In this document: piece by piece, positions 43,661-55,432 of the stretch
Numbering within the stretch: the stretch's first letter is position 1
How the letters are laid out: each line of letters starts with the position of its first letter
NCBI GenBank assembly: GCA_032622095.1
Contig: CP136063.1
Coordinates: forward strand, 62,695,897-62,759,896
Direction: 5' to 3'
DNA from: Siphonodentalium dalli
Lineage: Eukaryota; Mollusca; Scaphopoda; Gadilida; Siphonodentaliidae
Length of the DNA: 64,000 nt
The notes under the pieces: generated by a model
Database searches by the model: none
What the model saw: only the letters and a program-made list of their open reading frames with translations
What the model was told of the DNA's origin: nothing
Program-made: the position numbers and the translations under genes

Positions 43661-44090
43661 AAGTATGGCAAAAACTAATATAAATTGAAATAAAAGATTA
43701 TAAAATACAGTACCTTAAGAGTTCATTTACAATATTATATCCAGATAAACTGTATACATAGTATTCAAGTATAGACAAGTCATTTAGGGATATTAATGCT
43801 TTGTATATTATGGGAATTATTTTTGTTGTGTCCGTTACTAGAAACAAAGGTATTTTTTTAGGCCTAAATGTATAAAAAAAAAATACCAGCTCGCTCCCAA
43901 ATGGAGCAAATTTATTTATTTTATTCATAAATTATATCAACCACAGTATGTCTTTGATTGTGTATATATACATGTGTTGTTCAGATGTTTATTTCAAAAT
44001 CTAAAAAAAAAAAAAAAAAATCACACACGATTGGTGGTAAATGGATATCATGCATTTCCCCCGACAATTCGTTGGGAGTATGTGTATGGG

Positions 44091-44232
44091 AGGGCAAATT
44101 CAAATTTATTTATAAATGCACTGTTCAAAGCTAGCCCAATGCAATTGGGCTCAAAACGCGAAAAGGGCAAATTCAAATTTATTTATAAATGCACTGTTCA
44201 AAGCCCAACGCAATTGGGCTCAAAACGCGAAA
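44091..44232 (+). repeat. ~70-bp tandem duplication
   Basis: GGGCAAATTCAAATTTATTT with ATAAATGCACTGTTCAAAGC and AATTGGGCTCAAAACGCGAA occurs twice head to tail. The rest of 43660-44830 shows no gene. Confidence 0.85.
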
Positions 44233-44829
44233 AAAAATGCCGTTCACAATTCCATTTTCGCGTTTACTGTCTTCGGATCTATATTCCCCGCTTCGGGTGG
44301 ACACCAATTATCCGATTACGAGAACTCCCGGTTACGCCTTCGTAACGAATTTAACCTAAAATGAATAACTAATTAGGAAACGGAAATCGATCTTGCTTTT
44401 ATTGGCACTCGATCGTCATGAAGCATCTACTCACAAATTTATTATATATTACAGAAGCATACATATAGATACTGCTATTGAAGTAAGCAAAATAATTTTA
44501 GAATAGAGAAAAGTATTGGCCACATCAAAATATGACAATATGCGCGACACGTGTCACATGTCACTGGACACGTGGCGTTTTTTCATTTTATGTACCTCAC
44601 TTTCGATTTTTCATTTCCGGTCCTCATGTTGCATGCGCGATTCGGAGAATTTTCACACAGTTAACAACTCGATTTATTTTTATTAATCATTGCCTTTTTC
44701 ACCACAGTTATCACTAGCAACTATTATTCTATTACTATTGTAAGTATTCTTATACTGGCTTTGCTTATTTTTTTATCTGCATCTCCCTGTAATAATGATT
44801 TGTTTTTGTCACCAATTTTCGTGCATACT

Positions 44830-45802
44830 ATTTTTAAAATGGCTACTTTCTGTTTACACAATCATGGGGTAGGTTGATATGAATGTCATTGTCATCCCTC
44901 ACTTTGTGAATTTCGTGTTTCCGATGGTTTTCGTATGTTTATTTATCCGTGTGTGTGCCTGGCCCAGCTGAGCTGGCCACCAAGTATAATATGACATGTT
45001 TTGTATATACTTTATTAGTATATATAGTTTTGATGGAGCCTTGGGACTCCGAGGCTCTGTCAAAAATGAAAAAGTGTAAATAGTGGCCGGAGGCTATGTT
45101 CAAATTTTTAACTACGGACAGGGACATATCCAGGCCGTTTTTCATACTGTTGACCGGTTTTGGCGCCCAAACTACAGGCGCCCAAAAAAAAAATTCAATT
45201 TAAATTTTTTTGGTTTTTCAATTTAGGTCCCAAATCATAACAAGATGCCACCCAGTCTAATATGACAAGTTTTGTATATACTTTATTAGTATATAGTTTT
45301 GATTGAGCCTTGGACTCAAGAGGCTCTGTCGAAAATGAAAAAAAGTGTAAATAGTGGCCGGAGGCTATGTCCAAATTTTAAAATACGTACAGGGGACATA
45401 TCCAGGCTGTTTTTCATACCGTCGCCCAAAAAAAAAATTTAATTTAAAAAATTTGGTTTTTCAATTTAGGCCATAATTCATCCACAGTATATAATGAGTA
45501 TTTTCAAAATGGCTACTTTCTCTTTACAATCATGAGGGTATGTTAATATGAATGTCATTGCCATCTCTCGCTTGGTGACTTTGATGTTCCCATTGTCTTT
45601 GTCTGTTTATTCATCCATTAGTGCACCTGCTCCAGATGTCTGAGCTACTACCCACCCAGCCTGATATGACAAGTTCGACACTTGACAAGTTTTTGTATAT
45701 ACTATTTCCTATATAGTGGCCGGAGGCTCTGTCCAAGATGAAAACAGTTAAAATAGTGGCCGGAGGATCTGTCCAAATTTTTAAATGCATAAATAGCCAC
45801 CC

Positions 45803-45835
<33 letters not shown>

Positions 45836-46170
45836 GTTGGACGGGCTATCCAGATTTATAAATACATGTATGTAAATAACAGGGTAGTTTGATGAATGTC
45901 AAAGCCATCTATCTCGCGTGGTGAATTTGATGTTCCAATTGTCAATGGTCTTCGTCTTTTATTCATCTGCTAGTGTGCCTGTCCCAGATGAGTCAAGACA
46001 CCCAGTTTGATATGACAAGTTTTGTATATAATATATAGTGCCTGCGCAGGCTGTTTCTAAAATGAAAAAGTGTAACTAGTGGCCGAATGCTCTGTCCATA
46101 ATGAAAAAAGTGTAAATAGTGGCCGGAGGCCCTTTCCAAATTTTTAAATATGTAAATAGTGTAAATATGT
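44830..46170 (+). repeat. Long-period degenerate tandem repeat (~300-370 bp, four units)
   Basis: Each unit has GGTTGATATGAATGTCATTG, then CATGTTTTGTATATACTTTA, then GTGTAAATAGTGGCCGGAGG. Units begin near 44870, 45240, 45535 and 45885 and have diverged by indels. A G-run of about 28 lies at 45807-45834. Minus ORFs at 44939 and 45993 arise from the repeat and look non-coding. Confidence 0.75.
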
Positions 46171-46255
46171 AAATGGCTGACAAAATATAAAAAAAAATAT
46201 GTAATTATATGCCCAAAAGATTTGGTCAATTTTTAAAAGATGTTAAACTTTTAAT

Positions 46256-48337
46256 GGTACTCAATCCGAATTAATGCTGCCAAACCAGGGGGGGGTCTGG
46301 AAAAAAATTGCACATATAGGGCCCAAAAAGTTTTTTTCCGACCTCGAGGGACCCACCACCCCATTTTTGAAAAAAAATATTTTTTTCCTCCAAAATTTTG
46401 GGGACCCACCCCCCGTTTCTCATGTTTTTATCAATATTTCAGAGGTTTTTTTTAGCTGTTCTTCAATAACTGTGTTAACTGCCTTACTAATTGGTAAACA
46501 CAGATCAGAAAAACGAAAAATATACTGTATTTCCATGTGTTTCCTGGTGTTTTCAGTATCTAACAACAATATTAATTAAGCATTGTGTAGGTACACTATA
46601 TGTCACAAATTGCGCTAGACCCCATTATAGCCTTAATATATCGAGTGTGTTGTGTCTGACAGAGAACACTGGCCAGTGTAAATAGTGGTAAACAGGTCAG
46701 GGGTTCCACAATTATATGTGCATGATCAAAGAACTCTTTAGTCTTATCCAACGGGATGGGGTGGGGAGGGGAATTGTTTTTTGGTTAGGTATACACATAG
46801 ATATATGGTTATTATACTGCCCGATATTAGTCGGCGGGTATATAGTTGACGTCTCGAGCCGTCTGTCCGTACAAACATTTTGAATTTTAACTCAAGAGTC
46901 AGTTGTCATATTTGATGCCCTATGGCATGGTGACGGACCAGAAATGGGGGACGAATATGCATAATATCGCGGGTTGTGACCACCAATGCCTACCAGAGTT
47001 ATGGACCTGTTCGACTTTATGAAATTCAGTCCATACAAAGTTTTTGCAATATAAGTTAAGTGTCGGTTGTCAAATTTTGATGTGGTTTGGTATGGTGATA
47101 GACCAGAATGAAGAATTGAATGTCATTTCTCAATGCATCTGAATGCATCACATTATTTCAGTTCATCTATTTGTAAGTGATAACAGTATACAATTAGTAT
47201 TTTAGTTTCGTCTTGTTGAGCAGTAAAGCTCCCAGATGAAGTTCGGAAATTCAATGAGAATAGCGTCACCATCAGTTGGGATTGTCTGAGCAGTAAACAG
47301 TAATGTCATTCATCATAACCAATTCAGTTTTATTTGGATAATTGTTGCAAATTAACATTACTTGCAATCATTCAAGATGAGAAATAACCAGAAGGAATGA
47401 ATTTGATTACATGCCAGAACAAGACAGTATTTCAGACATTAGAAATTTATGAGATACCCTTTTCAATTTCATGTTATGCAACAATCAGGTTAATAATATC
47501 TACTAGTAGTCATCATTGAGTATTCACCATGTAGTATCCAATTTGTGATAGAGTTTTTTTTGTTTTATTACTTTTATTCAGATAATACAACTGGGTAATA
47601 TATTAATTTTGTTACTAAATATTTCTTCCGTTGATCATAAGTTTCCTGAATGTTAATACGGTGGTCCACTGTGAAGTGGTCCGGGATACTGTGAAATCCA
47701 GAATGTTGCTAAATCTGAGGCTAAAGAGTCACTTTAGCTGCCTATATAGCCCTATACCAACAAGCATGGTACTAACATGCTTACAAACAACATTACATGG
47801 TCAGTACTTGTAAATTGTTTGAAAAAAACCCATTTTAGAAAAAAATTAAAAGCACCATTTTTTCCGCCTCTGGACCACCCACCCACCCCGGCCCTATATA
47901 CGGAATTTTTTTGCAGACCCCCCCCCTGGCCAAACGACTATTTATTTGGCTTTGGGGGTGAAAAATATTTGATTCAAGTCGAGGAACTCACCCGTCAAAG
48001 CCCAAATTGATCAGATATTGGTCTTTGAAATAACTGTTTGTGGCCCAGAAATGAAAATCGTCAAACTGATTGCCTCAGACAAAATTGGCGAATGAAGATA
48101 AATAACTCTCTAATCAAGTGGTAATGTGGCCAAATTTTGTGATACGAAAGTGACAATATAGCCATATTTCGTTGAACAACATATTGATAAATATTATGTT
48201 TTGGGATATTTTATACCATGTTGACAGCGGTTTGGATTATTTTATTGTAATTAATCAATTCTGATAACAAAAGTGTACTTTGAAGAAATTTTGTTGTTGT
48301 AACTTGATATGGGGACCATTTGATCGGATTGAGTACC
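46256..48337. mobile_element. Long member of the GGTACTCAATCCGA-end family
   Basis: The segment begins GGTACTCAATCCGA and ends TCGGATTGAGTACC, the terminal repeat of the 0.5-kb element at 28106-28597. Internally, 47942-48010 (TTTGGCTTTGGGGGTGAAAA, CAAGTCGAGGAACTCA) also matches that element. The 2.1 kb between has no recognised transposase; ORFs are below 105 codons. Sequence TTTAAT lies next to both ends and may be a target duplication. It could instead be two separate ends. Confidence 0.5.
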
Positions 48338-48598
48338 TTTAATCTATGGTAAATACATGTAGGTGCCAGAGGTTCTGTCCCAATATTTAAATGTATATAA
48401 ATAGTGGTCCCATTGCATGATTTTTTTAGTTGATGGCACAATAACTATTGAATTGATTATCTGGGAAAAATCCCATGAGTGAAATAACATCTAAAATTCT
48501 CTTGTCAAATTCAAGACTAGTGCTATTTGAATACTAACACAACAATTTCCAATATTTCCTACTCCATCTATTTATATTTATTCTCATAACCATTTCAG

Positions 48599-48678
48599 GT
48601 GCTGTATCTCACTGTCACATAATGGCTCGCAAGAAATCTGCAGAGTGGAAACATAAAAAAAGACGTCTCAGTGAAATT
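48599..48678 (+). CDS. Helentron gene, exon 1
   Basis: The acceptor ACCATTTCAG and donor ATT/gtaagc bound a short exon with ATG at 48622. It encodes a basic 19-residue N-terminus (MARKKSAEWKHKKRRLSEI) and ends in phase 0, matching the phase-0 start of the exon at 49939. The 1.26-kb intron between has no other coding signal. Assignment to the Helentron rests on phase agreement and proximity; a captured host 5' exon is the alternative. Confidence 0.5.
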
Positions 48679-49938
48679 GTAAGCACATAGTTTCACAAAA
48701 TGTTTTCCGCAATATGTACTTTCAAACAGTTTTACTACATATTTGCTCATACTTTCTTAGGTCCCAATTGTTGGCGTTACACACTATCACACTCTGCGGC
48801 TCACAATATTAAAACATATATTTTTGTCAGTCAGTCACTATTCAGTCATAAAAATAGACAATCTTAAAGACATATCATGTACTTGTTTGGGTGCGTGAAA
48901 CTGATAAGTTAATATCCAGGTACTACGCCAACTGGAGGAATGTAGTATTCTACTAACGTCACCGAAAATCTCAAGCACATTGACCGTACCACTCCATAGA
49001 AAAACATTGTCTGAACTACACTAGTTTGTAAATATTTCCTACTCGAATCAGGACGCTTCTATCGGCGATAAAATAACGAAAATGATTTCGCACTCGGCAT
49101 TCACTGCACTTGATTAATATATAAGAATGGCAGTGTGTGCTGTGAATTTATATATAATATTTGCAAACATAAATACTTTGAACAAGATTATTCTCAGTTC
49201 TATTTGATCACACTACTGGTGTGTTTCACATCACTTTAAGTGACTTAAGTTAAGCCATGTTCTTCCGATTCTCTTGCTTCAAACTTTCCTTATTCAATTA
49301 AATTCTAAGATACTTGTACCTTGGCCGAGATTATTTTCATAATATTCAGTGTTGAAATGAAAGCAGGAACTCGTAATATGTACATGAGCAGCAAAGTACT
49401 CCAAAAAACAAGTAACATTTAATACTCAGATAACTAAAATTCCTATTTGCCCTAATTAAACATTTAATGTTTAAAAAATAAATGCAAGCTTTTTTATGTG
49501 GTTGAAGTATTCACTCTATAACAATATATTATCTTTGGTATTTAACTTTGCACATTATTTTATGTGATTAGAATTTTACTCTTAACCAAACGAAGTCTAG
49601 ATAATTTTTACAATAACAAGCGGCAACTGCCTTTTCAACTAATCTTCTGAAAAATTAAGACTGAATCAGTCATATGATGCAGAAAAACCCTGATTCCTGG
49701 AAATGTTATCTTAATCAGTCAGTTTTTGACTTTTAATTCTCATTGCACACATTGTAATATTGCATTTTTATTCCTGATTGTAATAATTGTCAATGTATCC
49801 ATTGCAGTAGTGAATGTTTGATCTGCACAAAAGAGAGTCCTAATTTTACAAGTGATCACTTTGATCATGCTGTCCCACACTATAACTGTTGTTACTATTT
49901 CGTAAATTAGAATCTCACTTTCCATATTTCTTTTTCAG

Positions 49939-51840
49939 GCTCCTCCTGAGGTAAAGAACAAGATTACCAGACACAGTGGCACATCAGAAAGTCTTACCGA
50001 CTCTAAAGGCACAAAAACATCAGACAGTCATGCTGACTCTAAAGCCACGAAAACATCAGACAGTCATGCCGACTCTAAAGGCACGAAAAACTCAGAAAGT
50101 CATGCCGACTCTAAAGGCACGAAAACATCAGACAGTCATGTCGACTCTAAAGGCTCGAAAAACTCAGAAAGTCATGCCGACTCTAAAGGCACGAAAAACT
50201 CAGAAAGTCATGCCGACTCTAAAGGCACGAAAAACTCAGAAAGTCATGCCGACTCTAAAGGCACGAAAACATCAGACAGTCATGCCGACTCTAAAGGCTC
50301 GAAAAACTCAGAAAGACATGCCGACCCTAAAGGCACGAAAAACTCAGACAGTCTTGCCGACTCTAAAGGCACGAAAACATCAGACAGTCTTGCCGACTCT
50401 AAAGGCACAAAAACATCAGACAGTCTTGCCGACTCTAAAGGCACGAAAACATCAGACAGTCATGTCGACTCTAAAGGCTCGAAAAACTCAGAAAGTCATG
50501 CCGACTCTAAAGGCACGAAAACATCAGACAGTCATGCCGACTCTAAAGGCTCGAAAAACTCAGAAAGACATGCCGACTCTAAAGGCACGAAAACATCAGA
50601 CAGTCATGCCGACTCTAAAGGCTCGAAAAACTCAGAAAGACATGCCGACCCTAAAGGCACGAAAAACTCAGACAGTCTTGCCGACTCTAAAGGCACGAAA
50701 ACATCAGACAGTCTTTGCCGACTCTAAAGGCACAAAAACATCAAACAGTCTTGCCGACTCTAAGGCCACGAAAACATCAAAAAATCATTCTGACTCAAAA
50801 ACAACAAAGCAACCAGAAACTCTTCTTGACTACCCAGGCACGAAAACCTCAGACAGTTTTGCCACTAAAAGCGCAAAAACATCAAAAAATCTTCCTAACT
50901 CAAAATATGCTAAAACATCAGAACATCTTCTTAACCCAAAAAACACAAAACCATCTTCTTAACCCAAAAAACACAAAACCATCAGAAACTCTTCCTCACT
51001 ACGCAGGCACAAAAACCTCAGACAGTCTTGCCGACTCTAAAGACACAAAAACCTCACATAATCTTGCCAATTGTAACAACCACAAAACCACAGCAGCACA
51101 CAGTCGAAACAATTCACAAATATTATCCACAAATGACAACAAAATAAGGAAATGTACAACTGTTGAAATGAAAAAAACGTTAGGTGAAACATGCAACAGT
51201 ACTGACAACTGCAGTATACTATCTCAAAAAGGAACCAGTACAATCTCTCCACCAACTTCCTCACCTGTCAGAAATGACAAACAAGTTGAAATTGGTTCAT
51301 TTCACCAAGGAAATGACATTTTCTCTCCACAATCCAGTGGCAGGCAATGTACATGTAATGCACTTTGTTCAATAGCAATGTTGAAAAACCACCTATCTGT
51401 ACAAACTCATACAATTGACAGCGTACTTCTCGCTGGCGATATTCTTTACAATAACATAATGCGGAGACTCATTGCCAATAAGAAAAGGACACAGTATGCC
51501 TATATTGGATTTGACGAAATACCCACAAAAAATATTTTGAAGAATTCCAACTTCCCAGGTGTACTTGGAATTGGTGTAGACCCAAAACATCTCCAGCTTA
51601 ATATATCAATGGCTTTCAAGTTATCAGACAACCTTATAGTTATAATGAATGATTACACTATTTCATTGTTCAAAAATAACACAGGACACATTCCAGAGAT
51701 TTTAGAGGTATGCCTACTTCTCATGGAACATCAGTACTCATTCAGTTTCAGACATTGCAATCTGTTTGTCAACATGTTTCCACTTTAGCAGACAAACTAT
51801 TTCATTCTAATAGGGACATAATTCATTACGATATTTTACC
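49939..51840 (+). pseudogene. Helentron N-terminal part: 12-residue repeats and putative cysteine protease
   Basis: The exon opens APPEVKNKITRHSG and runs into about twenty copies of a 12-residue repeat (ADSKGTKTSDSH and variants). Then follows a Ser/Thr-rich stretch and a globular domain starting SGRQCTCNALCSIAM, with IDSVLLAGDILYNNI, ending HSRDFRGMPTSHGTSVLIQF. A Cys near the start (about 51350) and a His (51689) with a GxSVL strand fit a papain-fold protease like those reported beside Helentron Rep proteins (OTU- or C76-like); this is inference. Defects are an extra T near 50714, a 28-bp tandem duplication at 50929-50984, and a frameshift just before the His block. The frame open from 49976 over the repeats is the wrong one. 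Confidence 0.55.
49960..50790 (+). repeat. 36-bp coding minisatellite
   Basis: About twenty units of GCCGACTCTAAAGGCACGAA plus AACATCAGACAGTCAT lie in tandem. Variants (GGCTCGAAAAACTCAGAAAG) alternate in blocks, suggesting recent unequal exchange. The period is a multiple of three, so the array encodes a 12-residue repeat in the gene frame and also keeps a second frame open. Confidence 0.95.
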
Positions 51841-51844
51841 GCTC

Positions 51845-53330
51845 TCTATGACAATTATAGACTCCTCCACAGCACACACATCGCTCATGCAAAACTCCTT
51901 TTCAAACCAAAATAATAAGTTTGAAGCACCAAACAGTCACAGCAATCCACAGAACACTCCTCATAATAAACACTCCGAGAAAGATACAAGACATCAACAA
52001 TATCAACAAAAACATACTCAAGATCACACAATACTTATGAAAAATTACCTTGCTGATCAGCACTTGAGACAAAAGGCTTCAGAAGAAGCACAGGATACAT
52101 TGAGGAAGCAATATCAGAGAGAGTACAAAAGGCGACAACGTTCCAATGCTGTTTTCCGTAAGCTGGAGAAGGACAAGCAAATTACAATCAAACAAAGAAT
52201 AATATTAAACCCACTCACCAGACTGGAGGACAATGAGGCACATAGGAAATCTATGAGGCAATCTAGATCTGACCCAGTCAAAAGACTCCATGAAAAACAT
52301 AGAAAAGCTCTGAGAAATTCTAGAACAAACCCAGTCTTCAAACTAAAAGAAAATGAAGCAAATAGGAAATCTATGAGGCAATCTAGATCTGACACGGTCA
52401 AAAGACTCCATGAAAATGAAGAACATAGAAAAACTGTGAACAAATCTAGAACTGACCCAGTCATCAAACTAAAAGATAATGAAGCAAATAGGAAATCTAT
52501 GAGGCAATCTAGATCTGACCCAGTCAAAAGACTCCATGAAAATGAAGAACATAGAAAAACTGTGAAAAAATATAGAACTGACCCAGTCATCAAACTAAAA
52601 GATAATGAAGCAAATAGGAAATCTATGAGGCAATCTAGATCTGACCCAGTCATCAAACTAAAACATAATGAAGCAAGTAGGAAATCTATGAGGCAATCTA
52701 GATCTGACCCAGTCAAAAGACTCCGTGAAAATGAAGAACATAGAAAAACGGTGAAAAAATGGAGACAGAACCCATTTGTTCAAGAAAGGGAACGCTCATC
52801 AAAACAATCGTCTCGCATGAAAAATAGGAGCACTGAGATCTTAAATGACAGAATTCGTAAAGCTGAGAAGAGAAGACATGACGCAGATTTCAGTAAACTT
52901 GAACTCTCACACAGACAGAAGTTCAAATATGGAGGCACATTGCAAGACTGTATAGCCAAATTTAATCAGTCCATTAATATTGGACCAGTATTTGTTTGTT
53001 CTGTCTGCCAACAAACTTGGTTCAAGGAGTCGGTTGTGCAAATAAATTCTGACACCAAAAGTCAACTGCCTGATATATTTCAAAGATGTTTGACAGACTA
53101 CAAGTCTGTTGATGATAAAGAGTGGATCTGCACTACATGCAATAAAAGTCTGAAAAATGGGAGAATTCCTACTCTGTCAATAACAAACAAGATGGGATTC
53201 CCTGAAAAACCACCAGAGCTTGAACTCTTCCAACTTGAGGAAAGACTTATTTCACTCAGAATTCCTTTCATGCAAATCAGGGAACTTCCAAGAGGTGGTC
53301 AATTATCCTTGAGAGGAAATGTAATGTCCC
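51845..53330 (+). CDS. Helentron: basic repeats and DUF6570
   Basis: The plus frame open from 51710 continues from the protease tail. At about 52200-52780 it has five to six tandem basic repeats built on EANRKSMRQSRSDPVKRLHE, alternating with EEHRKTVKKYRTDPVIKLK. At 52978-53330 comes a domain with GPVFVCSVCQQTWFKESVV, EWICTTCNKSLKNGRIP, then PELELFQLEERLISLRIPFM and GGQLSLRGNV. This matches DUF6570, a module found before the Helitron_like_N domain in animal Helentron proteins. The C-x2-C pairs suggest zinc binding. A frameshift near 53322 moves the reading to VPCDISTTISALPRKL. The basic repeats may contact nucleic acid. Confidence 0.7.
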
Positions 53331-55432
53331 TTGCGATATTTCCACAACCATCAGTGCTTTGCCCCGGAAGCTATCAGATACAGCTACAATCCCAGTCAAG
53401 TTAAAGAAAAAGGTTGCTTTCAAGAAAACAGACTTTACAGAAAATATTCGACCCAGTAAAGTTTTTGACGCACTAAAATGGCTAATGACAAACAGTACAC
53501 TATATAAAGATTGTGGCATTCAAATTGATGACTCATGGGTAGAGCAGGTTAATTCTGAAACTTGCGAGATGACAGAGTTTCTTGAAGAAACAGGTGCTCA
53601 AACTACCCAAAAATCTGAGAACACACATCACAAACAAGACAAATTGACAGGTAATGATGATGATCTTGTAGAATCGGATGATAATTTCAGTGAAATTGAT
53701 GAAGCAGAACAACCATCTTCTGGAAATATGGATACAATGCTAGACGAAGCTGAAGTAACAAATGATAAATTATATACATTTGCTCCTGGAGAAGGACAAA
53801 TACCGATTAGTTTATATCAAGATCAAGATGCTGAATTTCTTGCCTTCCCAACAATTTATTATGGTGAAAGACGACCGAAGAATGAAGAGAGACACTCACG
53901 TGTTTACTTCAGTGATATCTGTAAATGGGAATTGCGGTCTGTTGACAGAAGGGCTGCTAAATCTGTACCAAATCTGTTTTTCAAATGTAAAAAACAACAA
54001 ATGAAACAAATAACAGACAAAGTCAATCTCGCATTGAGAAAAGGGAAGAAGAAAACAGGCACTGTAACTGCTGGAGATCTTTTAAACCCACAAAGCATAA
54101 GTAACATTGTCAACTTGGATGAAGGGTTCTATTGTTTTCGAACTTTGAGAAATTCACCACCATATCTTGAAAAGCGAAAAAAAGATGTATTTGCCATGAT
54201 CCGTCAACTTGGATTGCCAACTTTCTTTGCGTCTCTTTCTGCTGCAGACACTAAATGGCCTGAGTTACTCAAAGTGCTAGGAACACTTGTAGACAAGAAA
54301 AGTTACACTGATGATGAAATAAAAGCAATGGACTGGAAATAAATAACAAGACTACTCAGTTCTGATCCTGTTACATGTTCTAGATTTTTTGACCACAGAG
54401 TGCAAAACTTCATAAAAATCATTTTGCAAAGCCCCCATGCTCCAATAGGTCTTTTGCGCTCATTTTTCTATCGAGTTGAATACCAACAAAGGGGTGCACG
54501 TCATATTCACCAACTTATGTGGATGGAAAATGCTCCAAAATATAAACAGAATACAGAAGAAGAAATAACACAATATATAGACAATTATATATCTTGCTCA
54601 AAAGATGTCGATCAGGAATTACAACCTTATGTACATATAAACACTCACAAGCATTCAAAAACATGTCGCAAGAAAGGCAAAGCTATTTGCAGATTTGGCT
54701 ACCCATTGCCGCCAATGAGGAAAACATGTATACTGGAACCCATTGTGGATGAAACTGAAAAATATGTTATGGAACACCATTCAGCTAATTATAAGAACAT
54801 TACTGAAATTCTCAAAGATGAGAAAGATGGTCTCCAACTATCATTTGACCAGTTCTTGACGGATCTTCAGTTAAGCGAGGAAGAATATATTATGGCCATT
54901 CGAAGCTCGATAACAACAGCTAAAGTTTTTTTGAAGCGAGAGCCATCTGAGATAAGAGTCAATGCATATATGAAGCAGCTTCTTGGAACTTGGAGGGCAA
55001 ATCATGACATCCAATTTTGCCTTGAGCCATATGCATGTGCCATGTACATTGTCAATTATATTAACAAATCAGCTAAGGGTATGAGTGAACTGCTACAACG
55101 AGCAAGTAAAGAAGCAAAACAAGGAAATATGGACATTAAAAAAACTGTTAGGCACATCGGTAATCATTTCTTAAATAGTGTAGAAATATGTGCTCAAGAG
55201 GCTGCTTATCTTGTTCTTCAACTGCCTGTGACGAAATCCAGTCGAGATGTTGTCTTCATAAACACATCTCATCCTAAAGATTGTACTTTCTTGGTCAAAA
55301 CGAAGCAAGCTCCCGAAAAAATGCCAGCAAATAGTACAGACGTTGAAGCAGATAACATTATCAAAAGATATGCTCGAAGGCCAACATGTTTAGAGAATTG
55401 GTGTTTGGCAGACTACTGTTCACAGTTGAATG
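53331..55432 (+). pseudogene. Helentron Rep (Helitron_like_N, HUH) domain, one stop
   Basis: The frame holds RPSKVFDALKWLMTNSTLY, an acidic linker, FLAFPTIYYGERRP, then QLGLPTFFASLSAADTKWPE. A TAA at 54340 follows MDWK, but the same frame resumes with DPVTCSRFFDHRVQNFIKII and FFYRVEYQQRGARHIHQLMW, where HIH (54502-54510) is the HUH metal-binding motif. Downstream, AMYIVNYINKSAKGMSELL holds the paired Tyr region that attacks DNA in rolling-circle Rep proteins. The end (ENWCLADYCSQLNV) leads by a frameshift near 55432 into the helicase. Rep nicks and joins single strands at element ends. Only the one stop interrupts about 670 codons. Confidence 0.8.

Noticed and set aside
49976-50710. Long ORF with LKARKHQTVMPT-type repeats
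   Set aside because: It is the wrong frame over the coding minisatellite. The exon from the 49938 acceptor reads ADSKGTKTSDSH repeats and leads into the recognisable downstream protein.
52114-52716. 200-codon minus-strand repeat ORF
   Set aside because: Antisense shadow of the basic repeats before DUF6570.
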